From contig CP138932.1 in assembly GCA_047125605.1 (NCBI GenBank), positions 1,116,001-1,180,000 on the forward strand: a stretch of 64,000 nucleotides of DNA, written 5' to 3'. The DNA comes from JAKVBK01 sp022447275 (GTDB taxonomy: Bacteria > Pseudomonadota > Alphaproteobacteria > Rhodobacterales > Rhodobacteraceae). Made by a program: the position numbers and the translations under genes. This document shows positions 46,755-54,690 of the stretch, in pieces; within the stretch, counting starts at the first letter, position 1; each line of letters starts with the position of its first letter. The notes beneath the pieces were generated by a model. It was not told the origin of the DNA and did no database searches. It was given only the letters and a program-made list of their open reading frames with translations.

Positions 46755-47513
46755 ATGACATTCAAGGACCTCGACTTTGCAAAACCGCTGTTTTCGATTC
46801 TCTTTGTCATCGCTGTTTGGCAGGCCGCACATACCTTCGGCCTGACCAACCGAAACCTGTTCCCCGGCCCGTGGGAAGTGGCCACCGCGTCGGTGAAACT
46901 GTTCAACGACGGGGTCATGATGAAAGACCTCAAAACATCCGTGTCGCGGGCGGTTGTTGGCTTTTCTATTGGGGCCTCACTGGGGATCCTGGCAGGCATC
47001 TTGACGGCGCGTGTCGCACTCGTCCGGCTGGCCGTGTATCCGTTCTTTAACATTCTGCGCCCGATCCCGGCGATCGCGTTGGTGCCGATTGCCATCGTAT
47101 GGTTCGGCATCGGAGAAGAATCGAAGTACTTTGTGATTGCCTACACGGTTTTTCTGGCCGTCTGGCTGGCGACCCATCACGGGATGGAGCACGTGCCCGA
47201 GACATATATCCGCGCCTCCCGCTCTCTTGGGGCGCCGTGGTGGCGCGAATTCTTCGAAGTCGTGGTGCCCGCCGCCGCGCCCCATATCTTTGCCGGCCTG
47301 CGGTTTGGCGCAGCCCTGTCATTCCTCAGCCTTGTGGCGGCAGAACTTACCGGCTCATCGGCTGGGATTGGCTACAGACTGGAAGAAGCCCGACAGTATT
47401 TCCAAGTGGACCGCATGTTTGTCGGGCTGTTCCAACTGGGCTTGCTGGGCGCCGCCCTCGATGCGTTTTTCGTGTTTGCAAGCAAGCGCATCGTGCACTG
47501 GGAAACCACGTGA
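46755..47513 (+). CDS. ABC transporter permease, SsuC/TauC-like
   Basis: 252 aa inner-membrane permease with about six spans and the binding-protein-dependent transport signature in ASRSLGAPWWREFFEVVVPAA. The loop FNILRPIPAIALVPIAIVWFG is highly typical of the nitrate/sulfonate/taurine class. GGAGGAG about 8 nt upstream marks the start. It completes the transporter with the divergent ATPase and binding protein genes. It converges on the cupin gene with 5 bp between. Confidence 0.88.
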   Translation: MTFKDLDFAKPLFSILFVIAVWQAAHTFGLTNRNLFPGPWEVATASVKLFNDGVMMKDLKTSVSRAVVGFSIGASLGILAGILTARVALVRLAVYPFFNILRPIPAIALVPIAIVWFGIGEESKYFVIAYTVFLAVWLATHHGMEHVPETYIRASRSLGAPWWREFFEVVVPAAAPHIFAGLRFGAALSFLSLVAAELTGSSAGIGYRLEEARQYFQVDRMFVGLFQLGLLGAALDAFFVFASKRIVHWETT

Positions 47514-47518
47514 TCCCG

Positions 47519-47860
47519 TCAGGAGGCGCCAAGGAACACCACGGGCTGTGACCACACAAGCAACACCACACAGCCCTCCTTGCTGATCACACTATGCTGG
47601 CTGCCGGGGCCGTTGATCACCACGTCCCCGGCGACAAATGTCGCGGTCTCATCGCTTTGCGCTCCGTCGAGTACCAAAATCATCTCCACATCAGGATGCA
47701 TGTGCAAAGGCACAGACGCCCCCGGGCGGTAACGCAGCACTGCGATGCCAGGGCTACCCTTGCGCAGCCAGGCGATATCGATCCCTTCGCGAAACGGATC
47801 AAAGCGCAGATCACGCCACCCTCCGGCAAGAAGCTTGGGGATATGCAGCATCTCAGACAT
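47519..47860 (-). CDS. Small cupin-domain protein
   Basis: 113 aa single cupin barrel. IAVLRYRPGASVPLHMHPDVEMILVLDG (in family form) holds the first metal-binding motif with two histidines and a glutamate; GDVVINGPGSQHSV holds the second. Members bind metals and may be dioxygenases or ligand sensors. The start overlaps the end of the upstream hydrolase gene by 8 nt, indicating co-translation. Role in the cluster unknown. Confidence 0.78.
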   Translation of the reverse strand: MSEMLHIPKLLAGGWRDLRFDPFREGIDIAWLRKGSPGIAVLRYRPGASVPLHMHPDVEMILVLDGAQSDETATFVAGDVVINGPGSQHSVISKEGCVVLLVWSQPVVFLGAS

Positions 47861-48515
47861 CCAGCGCCGAGAGGATCGCATCGGTTGTGGACACCCATCC
47901 AACGAGCGCGCCTTGCGCAACAACCATCTCGAGCGTTGCCGCTTTGAACTGCGGAAAATAGCTTTCCGTCGCATCGCTGGCGAGCACACAGTCAAAGCCT
48001 CGGTCATTTGCCTCGCGCATGGTGGTTTGAACACACACCTCGGTGGTCACGCCCGCCAACACCAGTTGCCGCACGCGGCGGTTGACAAGCTGCGCTTCAA
48101 AATCCGTGCGCGTGAACGCCCCTTTGCCCGGCTTGTCGATCACGCGCTCTGTCGGCAATGGGGCCAATGCGGGCACGATCTCGGCGCCCGGCTCACCGGC
48201 CACAAGCAGACGCCCCATGGGCCCCATATCCCCAATCCTGCGATCTGGCGCGCCCCGATCGCGTTTTGCGTCTGTTAGGTCTGAAAGGTCAGGTCGATGG
48301 CATTCTCGCGTGTGAAACACGGGCAGCCCTGCCCTGCGAAACCCCGCCAGAAGGCGCGCCACTGTGGGCACGATCGCCCCTAAACGGGACACGTCATTAC
48401 CAAGGCTTTCGCCAAATCCACCGGGAAGAATGAAATCGCACTGCATGTCGATAATGACCAATGCCAGCCCATCGCGCCGGCAAGGAAAGTCAAAGGGGGT
48501 TGCCTCAATCAGCAC
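47853..48515 (-). CDS. Isochorismatase-family hydrolase, paralogue of the adjacent BiuH
   Basis: 220 aa cysteine hydrolase. The triad is intact: D23 (VIIDMQCDF), K128 (DKPGKGAF) and C161 (GVTTEVCVQTT). It shares HTRECHRPDLSDL, DKPGKG and TTMREANDRGF blocks with the neighbouring biuret hydrolase but diverges in the substrate loops (no DPGPCG, instead GPMGRLLVAGEPG). It may act on another amide of the pathway, such as a substituted biuret, ureido acid or N-carbamoyl compound. Overlaps the cupin gene; 36 bp after biuH in transcript order. Confidence 0.82.
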   Translation of the reverse strand: MLIEATPFDFPCRRDGLALVIIDMQCDFILPGGFGESLGNDVSRLGAIVPTVARLLAGFRRAGLPVFHTRECHRPDLSDLTDAKRDRGAPDRRIGDMGPMGRLLVAGEPGAEIVPALAPLPTERVIDKPGKGAFTRTDFEAQLVNRRVRQLVLAGVTTEVCVQTTMREANDRGFDCVLASDATESYFPQFKAATLEMVVAQGALVGWVSTTDAILSALDV

Positions 48516-48551
48516 AGGCAGCGCTGGGAATGCTGTCGGACAGGCACAGGC

Positions 48552-49229
48552 TCATACGAGGCCCGCGATCAGCGTTTTGCTGTCGGCAACGGCTCCGAAG
48601 ACACCGCCCTGCATCGTGACCATCTTGATCGCCGCGTCGTGGTTGCCCTTGTCCGTCGCCCCGCAGCAATCCTCCAGGACCACGCATTCAAAGCCCCGGT
48701 CATTTGCCTCGCGCATCGTAGTGGACACACAGACATCCGTTGTGATGCCACAGATCACCAGATTTTCAATGCCGCGCATACGCAGGACCATCTCCAGATC
48801 CGTCGCGCAAAAGCTGCCCTTGCCCGGTTTGTCGATGATGGTTTCACCCTCGTGCGGGTAAAGCTCTTCGATAGTGTCCCAGCCGGGCTCACCTCGGACA
48901 AGGATTTTGCCGCACGGGCCAGGATCACCAATGCCCGCGCCGATCTGTTGACTGCGCCAGCGCTTGTTGGCGGGCAAATCGCTCAAGTCGGGGCGGTGCC
49001 CTTCTCGGGTGTGCAGGATGTGATAGCCCTTGGCCCGCATGGCCTCGAGCACGGTTTTGATCGGCTGGATGGGCGCGCGTGTTAGCGACAGGTCATAGCC
49101 CATCGCATCGACATAACCGCCTTTGCCGCAGAAATCGGTCTGCATGTCGATGATGATCAGTGCCGTATTCTCCGGGCGCAGATCCCCATTATACGGCCAT
49201 TTGTAAGGTGTGCTCTCGATCGTGTTCAT
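48552..49229 (-). CDS. biuH: Biuret hydrolase (biuret amidohydrolase)
   Basis: 225 aa isochorismatase-fold enzyme hydrolysing biuret to allophanate and ammonia. Triad D28 (IIIDMQTDF), K134 (IDKPGKGSF), C167 (GITTDVCVST). From memory, Rhizobium leguminosarum BiuH has D36, K142 and C175, the same residues with a constant offset of 8, and also shares WPYNG, GGYVDxMGYDLSL, PANKRWRSQ and GAGIGDPGPCG. This is the most specific functional marker in the cluster. First gene of a minus-strand unit with the paralogue and cupin. Confidence 0.92.
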   Translation of the reverse strand: MNTIESTPYKWPYNGDLRPENTALIIIDMQTDFCGKGGYVDAMGYDLSLTRAPIQPIKTVLEAMRAKGYHILHTREGHRPDLSDLPANKRWRSQQIGAGIGDPGPCGKILVRGEPGWDTIEELYPHEGETIIDKPGKGSFCATDLEMVLRMRGIENLVICGITTDVCVSTTMREANDRGFECVVLEDCCGATDKGNHDAAIKMVTMQGGVFGAVADSKTLIAGLV

Positions 49230-49484
49230 CGCGCGAATTCCCGGGCTTTCTGCTAGCGGAGCGCCGCGTGCACGCGCGCGCCGTCCGTAAAAGCGTTCCT
49301 TATAAAAGTAAGGAGCAGGAAGCGTGCTGACATCTGCTCAATTTCTGCCAGAGCTATGAAAAAAATGCACCGCTCAGTGACAATCCGCCAGCATCAACCA
49401 TCCCTGTGATGCCCGCCCCCCACTTTGGTGACCAAGCCCCCCGCCTTCCGCTGCTGTGCCCCACTGCCAGAGCGGAGAGCAACG
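49230..49484. other. Intergenic region upstream of biuH
   Basis: No gene recognised. It must contain the biuH promoter; a purine run AAGTAAGGAGCAGGAAG at about 49307-49323 is the only conspicuous string, with no open frame behind it. The left inverted repeat of the Hint segment begins at 49485. Confidence 0.4.
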
Positions 49485-49531
49485 AAAAAGGGCGGCCACT
49501 GGGCCAGCCTGTGCGGTAAATGTTGAAAATG
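49485..49531 (-). repeat. Inverted repeat, left copy
   Basis: Read on the minus strand, 28 nt (49531 to 49504) are identical to plus-strand 51228-51255, then a variable GGCC-rich centre of 8 nt, then an identical 11-nt end CCGCCCTTTTT. The two copies point inward from the outside as AAAAAGGGCGG, like terminal inverted repeats, and enclose the Hint gene. The GGCC..GGCC core followed by T5 could also act as a terminator for the Hint transcript. Confidence 0.8.
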
Positions 49532-49563
49532 AAACCCCTCACCCATGAACCGGTGGGGAGTTT
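49532..49563 (-). terminator. Stem-loop downstream of the Hint gene
   Basis: Plus-strand AAACCCCTCACC (49532-49543) pairs with GGTGGGGAGTTT (49552-49563) over 12 positions with one mismatch and one G-U; on the minus strand it lies 86 nt after the Hint stop codon, directly joined to the left inverted repeat. Confidence 0.5.
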
Positions 49564-49648
49564 ACTTGCAGGCTTGGTTGTGGCGCAAAAGCCTGAACCA
49601 AAGTTGAGCCGAATGTTCTCGAAGAAATCTTCGAGAGCGCCAAGAGCC

Positions 49649-50749
49649 CTAACTTCCAGCCAGATACGCACCAAGCAGCTGTCCTTCGCTGTGCTTGAGG
49701 CTTGTGCGAGCTGATGCGCCGTAGTCCTGAAAGATGCCATCCGCAAGCTCAGGGAAGAGCGAGAGAATTTCGTCCCGCGTGGCTTGATCCAAGGCTTTCC
49801 AGCCTTGTTCCCCGGGATGGAAGCTCTCAGAGGGAGCACCCTCGGCATAGATGATCTCATGGGTATCAAAGAGGATGTGGAAGTACTCTACCTCACCGCC
49901 TTCATCCCGCAGGATAGAGTGGTCATTCACCAAAGACTTGGCTTTCGCCAGCACTTCCTGTTCGCCAAAGAGCATTTCTGCCTGCCAGCCTTGCAGCAGC
50001 ATCCGGTGCTGGGGGCTGACGCGCAGATCTCGGCTGTTCCCAACCGCGCCCTGACGGATGAGGATCGGGGCAAGGTCGCCCGTTGCCGGCACCTTGGTCG
50101 ACCCTATCCAACGTACTGGCTGATACCCACGGTCCACCGTTAGAACCAGATCACCCGCAACAAGGTCCTCAATCAGGCGGTCCCCGCTTATCGTTGCGAT
50201 CCGAGTGCCGCTAGCAAGGCAGATAACCTCTGTCGACGTATCGGAAAAGATTTCGATTAGGAGACCGTTAGTGCCTGACCATCCGTTATGCGCAATTTCA
50301 AGCGTCGAAAGGGGAATGTTAAAAGTAAGGACTTCAAGGTTCGAGGGGTCGGCGCCGGTATGGTCAATACTTCCGTTGCTGTTAATAATCGCGTTTGCTG
50401 TCGGCGTAAACGATACATCGCCACTGGCTATCAGAGTGTTCAAATCGACTAATACGCCATCGACTTTGAAGGTCATAATTTCCCCGGCGTTGCCAGCATT
50501 CCACTTTAGGACAACGTCATTGACCGGAACAGGGGCACCTTCCGATGTAAAACTTAAGTTCAGTGTTTCCGGATTACTTCCGTTCGCCAACCAGATGTTG
50601 GAACTATCAATGTCGCCGTAACCGGACTCGAGCGCTCCACCAGCGCCCGTAATGCTATAGTTAACGGTCTGTCCCGTCGTCGCATCGGTAAAGCTTCCGC
50701 TTTGTCCTGCACCGCTGCTAGACGTGGTCGTAAGTTCTACAGTGGGCAT
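49649..50749 (-). CDS. Hint-domain protein with intact cysteine, in a low-GC segment
   Basis: 366 aa. N-terminal ~165 residues are Ser/Thr/Gly/Asn-rich and beta-like (SSSGAGQSGSFTDATTG; GDIDSSNIWLANGSNPETLNL), resembling secreted or surface repeats, without a classical signal peptide. The Hint module starts at C177 in EVICLASGTRIATISGD, followed by GDLVLTVDRGYQPVRWIG, SPQHRMLL and HEIIYAEGAPSESFHPG. Codon use is visibly poorer in GC than flanking genes. It is the only gene between the inverted repeats at 49485 and 51277, suggesting acquisition. Stand-alone Hint proteins have no defined function; export with self-cleavage is one hypothesis. Confidence 0.75.
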   Translation of the reverse strand: MPTVELTTTSSSGAGQSGSFTDATTGQTVNYSITGAGGALESGYGDIDSSNIWLANGSNPETLNLSFTSEGAPVPVNDVVLKWNAGNAGEIMTFKVDGVLVDLNTLIASGDVSFTPTANAIINSNGSIDHTGADPSNLEVLTFNIPLSTLEIAHNGWSGTNGLLIEIFSDTSTEVICLASGTRIATISGDRLIEDLVAGDLVLTVDRGYQPVRWIGSTKVPATGDLAPILIRQGAVGNSRDLRVSPQHRMLLQGWQAEMLFGEQEVLAKAKSLVNDHSILRDEGGEVEYFHILFDTHEIIYAEGAPSESFHPGEQGWKALDQATRDEILSLFPELADGIFQDYGASARTSLKHSEGQLLGAYLAGS

Positions 50750-51199
50750 ATATCCGCCCCCTCTTACAAAAGATTATTTTTAGACAGGCGCTTTAGCCAT
50801 TTTGCATAGGTTAAAAGCCGCTCTTCCTGACTCAATGAAGCTTTCGATCAGGTAAAATATGCAGAGGGATATAAATGGGTTGGCGATGCCTTCTTTACCC
50901 TCGTTTGGGGGGCGAATGTTTCCGTACAAAAAACAATAGGCGGCCTACGCACCGCTTGCCGCCCGCGGTGTTCCTGATTGAGAGGAGGAAATCTCAGAAA
51001 CCAACTGTCTGGTCAAAACTGCGGATTGATTGACTAAGGGTCGCCGAACAACTGCCATTCCAGTCTATGCAAAGAGAAGCTGAATGCGCTGCGAATAGCT
51101 TCGGAAATTGCAAGGTTTACTGTCGCGGGCTGGCGGCAGCGCTGAGGTCAAGTTTGCATTGGCTTTTACTCGTAGAAACCAACATATAGCCAAAAAAAT
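50750..51199. other. Gene-free AT-richer stretch inside the repeat-bounded segment
   Basis: About 450 bp with no supported gene on either strand. It holds the Hint gene promoter region next to 50750. On the plus strand GGCTTTT-N9-AACCAA near 51151-51178 loosely matches GGCTTTT-N7-AACCAA on the minus strand near 49598-49579, so similarity between the two flanks may extend beyond the clear repeats. Confidence 0.4.
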
Positions 51200-51223
51200 G
51201 CTCCGCCAAACGACTGGCGGAGC
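51192..51223 (-). terminator. Rho-independent terminator of pntAB
   Basis: On the minus strand a perfect 9-bp stem (GCTCCGCCA at 51200-51208 with TGGCGGAGC at 51215-51223, 6-nt loop) is followed by ATTTTTTTG (51199-51191). It is 72 bp after the pntB stop codon. Confidence 0.85.
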
Positions 51224-51227
51224 CTCC

Positions 51228-51277
51228 CATTTTCAACATTTACCGCACAGGCTGGGGCCACTGGGGCCGCCCTTTTT
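51228..51277 (+). repeat. Inverted repeat, right copy
   Basis: Plus-strand 51228-51255 is identical over 28 nt to the left copy read on the minus strand (49531-49504). After an 11-nt variable GGCC-rich centre the end CCGCCCTTTTT is again identical. It directly follows the pntB terminator hairpin and ends 18 bp from the pntB stop. No plus-strand gene precedes it that would need a terminator here. Confidence 0.8.
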
Positions 51278-51294
51278 AGGAGATTAAGCAAAAA

Positions 51295-52728
51295 TCAGGT
51301 GATGCGCTGCAGAAGATCATCGAGGCTCTTCTTTGCATCGCCGTAGAACATCCGCGTGTTGTCCTTGAAGAACAGCGGGTTCTCAATGCCGGAATAGCCT
51401 GTGCCCTGCCCCCGCTTGGAGACGAACACCTGCTTTGACTTCCAGCATTCCAAAACCGGCATTCCGGCGATGGGGCTGTTCGGGTCGTCCTGCGCGGCCG
51501 GGTTGACGATGTCGTTGGAGCCGATGACGATCGAGACATCCGTTTCCGGGAAATCATCGTTGATCTCATCCATTTCCAGCACGATGTCGTAAGGCACTTT
51601 GGCTTCGGCCAGCAGCACGTTCATGTGCCCGGGCAGACGGCCCGCAACGGGGTGGATTGCAAAGCGCACCTCCTTACCCTTGGCACGCAGACGGCGCGTC
51701 AACTCGGCCACGTTCTGCTGGGCTTGCGCCACAGCCATGCCGTAGCCAGGGATGATCACGATGCTGTCGGCCTCATCAAGGGCTGCAGCCACACCATCCG
51801 CATCAATGGCAACCTGTTCGCCCTCAACGGCCATCTGCTCGCCAGAGGCACCGCCAAAGCCGCCCAGGATCACCGATACGAAGGCCCGGTTCATCGCCTT
51901 GCACATGATGTAGGACAAGATTGCACCGGACGAGCCCACGAGCGCACCGACAACAATCAGCAGGTCATTGCCCAGCGAGAAGCCGATGGCCGCAGCAGCC
52001 CAGCCTGAATAGGAGTTCAGCATCGAGACGACCACGGGCATATCCGCGCCGCCGATCCCCATGATCAGGTGATAGCCGATGAACAGCGCCGCAAGCGTCA
52101 GCAGAACCAGCGTCCAGCTGCCGGCTCCGTTCAGATACATCAGCATCAACAGAACCGAGAGCGCCGCCGCAGCTGCGTTCAGCAGGTGCCCACCGGGCAA
52201 TTGCTTTGCTGCCGAGTCCACTTTGCCTGCCAGCTTGCCATAGGCGATGACGGAGCCCGTGAAGGTCACCGCACCGATCCACACACCCAGCACCAGCTCG
52301 ACGCGCAGAATGGTGATCTCAATCGGGGTCTTTTTGGCGACAAGGGCTGCAAAGGTGCCGGTGATCTCACCGTCACCTGCCTTCATTGCCTCAACACCGA
52401 GGATCGTCAGATCCGCGTTGAAGCCGACGAAAACAGCCGCCAGACCGACGAGCGAGTGCATGATAGCCACCAGCTCTGGCATTTGTGTCATCTGCACCTT
52501 GGTGGCCAGTTGGTAACCCACGCCCGCGCCCAATCCGATCAGGATCAGGGATGCCAGCCAGAGGCCTTGGCCCGGCCCTGTCAAAGTGGCGATAACCGCA
52601 ATGGCCATACCGACGATGCCGTACCACACCGCGCGCTTGGCGCTTTCCTGCCCGGACAATCCGCCCAGCGACAGGATGAAGAGAACGGCGGCCACCACAT
52701 AGGCCGCAATGGTAAATCCGAAGTCCAT
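51295..52728 (-). CDS. pntB: NAD(P) transhydrogenase subunit beta
   Basis: 477 aa. About nine N-terminal membrane helices (residues 1-270) form half of the proton channel, followed by the NADP-binding domain III with IIPGYGMAVAQAQ, RFAIHPVAGRLPGHMNVLLAEA and VSIVIGSNDIVNPAA (conserved blocks). With PntA it couples proton entry to hydride transfer from NADH to NADP+, supplying NADPH. It lies 15 bp after pntA. Confidence 0.96.
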   Translation of the reverse strand: MDFGFTIAAYVVAAVLFILSLGGLSGQESAKRAVWYGIVGMAIAVIATLTGPGQGLWLASLILIGLGAGVGYQLATKVQMTQMPELVAIMHSLVGLAAVFVGFNADLTILGVEAMKAGDGEITGTFAALVAKKTPIEITILRVELVLGVWIGAVTFTGSVIAYGKLAGKVDSAAKQLPGGHLLNAAAAALSVLLMLMYLNGAGSWTLVLLTLAALFIGYHLIMGIGGADMPVVVSMLNSYSGWAAAAIGFSLGNDLLIVVGALVGSSGAILSYIMCKAMNRAFVSVILGGFGGASGEQMAVEGEQVAIDADGVAAALDEADSIVIIPGYGMAVAQAQQNVAELTRRLRAKGKEVRFAIHPVAGRLPGHMNVLLAEAKVPYDIVLEMDEINDDFPETDVSIVIGSNDIVNPAAQDDPNSPIAGMPVLECWKSKQVFVSKRGQGTGYSGIENPLFFKDNTRMFYGDAKKSLDDLLQRIT

Positions 52729-52743
52729 AAACCCTGCCCCTGC

Positions 52744-54330
52744 TTACGATTTCTGGAACATGGCGAGCATGCGCCGTGTCACAAGGAAGCCACCGAAGAT
52801 GTTTACGGCCGCCATGAAGATACCAGCCGCCGCCAGCACCGTTACGAGGTACGAACTCGATCCCACCTGGATCAGCGCACCCAGAATGATGATCGACGAA
52901 ATCGCGTTGGTCACCGCCATCAGCGGCGTGTGCAGGCTGTGTGCCACGTTCCAGATCACCTGGAAGCCAATGAACACGGACAGCACGAACACGATGAAGT
53001 GCTGCATAAAGCTTGCAGGCATGCCCGGGATCGCACCCAGCCCGAGGATCAGCGCCGCACCGGCCACCAGCATGGTCACCTGCGAGCGGGTCTGGGCTTT
53101 GAAGGCAGCCGCCTCCTCGGCCTTGAGTTCCTCTGGGGTTTTTTCTTTGGGCTTTTCCTGGCTCTTGGCCGCGATCGCCGCAACTTTGGGCGGCGGCGGC
53201 GGGAAGGTGATCGCCCCCTCATGGGCAATCGTTGCACCCCGGATCACGTCATCTTCCATGTCATGGTTGATGACCCCGTCCTTTTCAGGCGTCAGGTCCG
53301 CCATCATGTGGCGAATGTTGGTGGCATAGAGCGTCGACGACTGCGTGGCCATACGCGAGGGAAAGTCGGTGTAGCCGATGATGGTCACACCATTTTCGGT
53401 GACGATTTTTTCATCCGCCACGGTGAGCTTGCAGTTGCCGCCGCGCTCAGCGGCGAGGTCCACGATCACCGAACCCGGCTTCATCGACGCCACCATATCG
53501 GGCGTCCACAGCTCTGGTGCTTCCCGGTTGGGGATCAGCGCGGTGGTGATCACGATGTCGATGTCGGGTGCCAACTCGCGGAACTTGGCAAGCTGGGCTG
53601 CCGCAAATTCGGGGCTCGACACAGAAGCGTAGCCGCCTGTGGCCGCGCCATCCTGCTGCTCCTCGTCAAAGTCGAGGAACACGAACTCCGCGCCCATCGA
53701 TTCGACTTGCTCTGCCACTTCGGGGCGGACGTCGAAGGCGTAAGTTATGGCGCCGAGACTGGTGGACGTGCCAATCGCGGCAAGGCCGGCCACGCCGGCG
53801 CCCACAACCAGAACCTTGGCAGGCGGCACCTTGCCCGCGGCTGTCACCTGCCCGGTAAAGAACCGGCCAAAATTGTTGCCGGCCTCAATCACCGCGCGGT
53901 ATCCCGCGATATTAGCCATGGAGGACAGAGCGTCCATCTTCTGGGCCCGGCTGATCCGGGGGACCATATCCATCGCGACAACCGTGGCGCCCGTTTCCTT
54001 TGCCCGCTCCATCAGATCGCCATTGGCGGCCGGATAGAAAAAGGAAATCAACGTTTTGGAGCCGTCAAGATAGGCAATCTCGGTCTCCTCAGGCGGCCGC
54101 ACCTTGGCGATCACGTCAGAGGCTGCAAAGAGGGCCGCGCCATCTGGCACCACCTCGACACCCGCCTCCGCATAGGCGGTATCGGTGAAGCCGGCCATTG
54201 CGCCCGCACCGCTTTCAACAACGCATTCATGCCCCAGCTTTTGCAGCTGGCGCGCTGAATCAGGGGTCAGCGCGACGCGCGCTTCTCCCTCAAACAATTC
54301 CTTAGGCGCTCCGATTTTCACGTGCTTCAT
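52744..54330 (-). CDS. pntA: NAD(P) transhydrogenase subunit alpha
   Basis: 528 aa single-chain alpha subunit. Residues 1-375 are the NAD-binding domain I, related to alanine dehydrogenase (KIGAPKELFEGEARVALTPDS; VLVVGAGVAGLAAIG nucleotide loop). A proline/acidic linker (PPPPKVAAIAAKSQEKPKEK) leads to three or four C-terminal membrane helices. First gene of the pntAB unit, expressed from the 360-bp region shared with an SDR gene. Confidence 0.96.
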   Translation of the reverse strand: MKHVKIGAPKELFEGEARVALTPDSARQLQKLGHECVVESGAGAMAGFTDTAYAEAGVEVVPDGAALFAASDVIAKVRPPEETEIAYLDGSKTLISFFYPAANGDLMERAKETGATVVAMDMVPRISRAQKMDALSSMANIAGYRAVIEAGNNFGRFFTGQVTAAGKVPPAKVLVVGAGVAGLAAIGTSTSLGAITYAFDVRPEVAEQVESMGAEFVFLDFDEEQQDGAATGGYASVSSPEFAAAQLAKFRELAPDIDIVITTALIPNREAPELWTPDMVASMKPGSVIVDLAAERGGNCKLTVADEKIVTENGVTIIGYTDFPSRMATQSSTLYATNIRHMMADLTPEKDGVINHDMEDDVIRGATIAHEGAITFPPPPPKVAAIAAKSQEKPKEKTPEELKAEEAAAFKAQTRSQVTMLVAGAALILGLGAIPGMPASFMQHFIVFVLSVFIGFQVIWNVAHSLHTPLMAVTNAISSIIILGALIQVGSSSYLVTVLAAAGIFMAAVNIFGGFLVTRRMLAMFQKS

Positions 54331-54690
54331 CCCCTTGTGTAATCTTATGCGGTTGCTGAAAGGTCGCCCTTCCGCTGCGCGTTCTCTAACAGCGCTCTAT
54401 AACGAACCTCAACCGCAAGTGGTGTATGTTTACGCTCACAGTCACCTAAAGGCCTGCGATGATCGTTTCTCCCGTTGCATGCCGCATTTTTCGGCAGTGC
54501 GTTTTTTCCTCTTCCAGAGTGAAGCTGCAGCGCAGCACAAACCATTTGGCTGCGAAATAATCAAAAAAGACCGGCGGGGAAAAGAGCAATAATGATACTT
54601 TCCTGACGTCACGTGCAGTATACTTTGGCATGCGGACCTGAACGCGCCGTACGGCTTGCGCAATCGCAGCTCCACTGCCAATGATATCCC
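54331..54690. other. Divergent promoter region, pntA and SDR gene
   Basis: No gene. Two details stand out: an 8-bp palindrome TGACGTCA (54604-54611) directly followed by CGTG, and a -10-like TATACT (54619-54624) about 65 bp before the plus-strand SDR gene. The palindrome overlaps the expected -35 area, so it may be an operator. Confidence 0.4.

Noticed and set aside
44663..47513. Assignment of the SsuABC/TauABC-like transporter to the taurine pathway
   Set aside because: No TauR-type direct repeat is seen near it and its genes are in operon with the ring-opening hydrolase, so I did not name it tauABC.
49485..51277. Insertion sequence call for the repeat-bounded Hint segment
   Set aside because: No transposase and no target-site duplication found; reported as a repeat pair only.
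52069..54258. 729-codon open frame on the plus strand
   Set aside because: Entirely antisense to pntA and pntB; low-complexity Arg/His/Gly/Gln composition with no recognisable domain.
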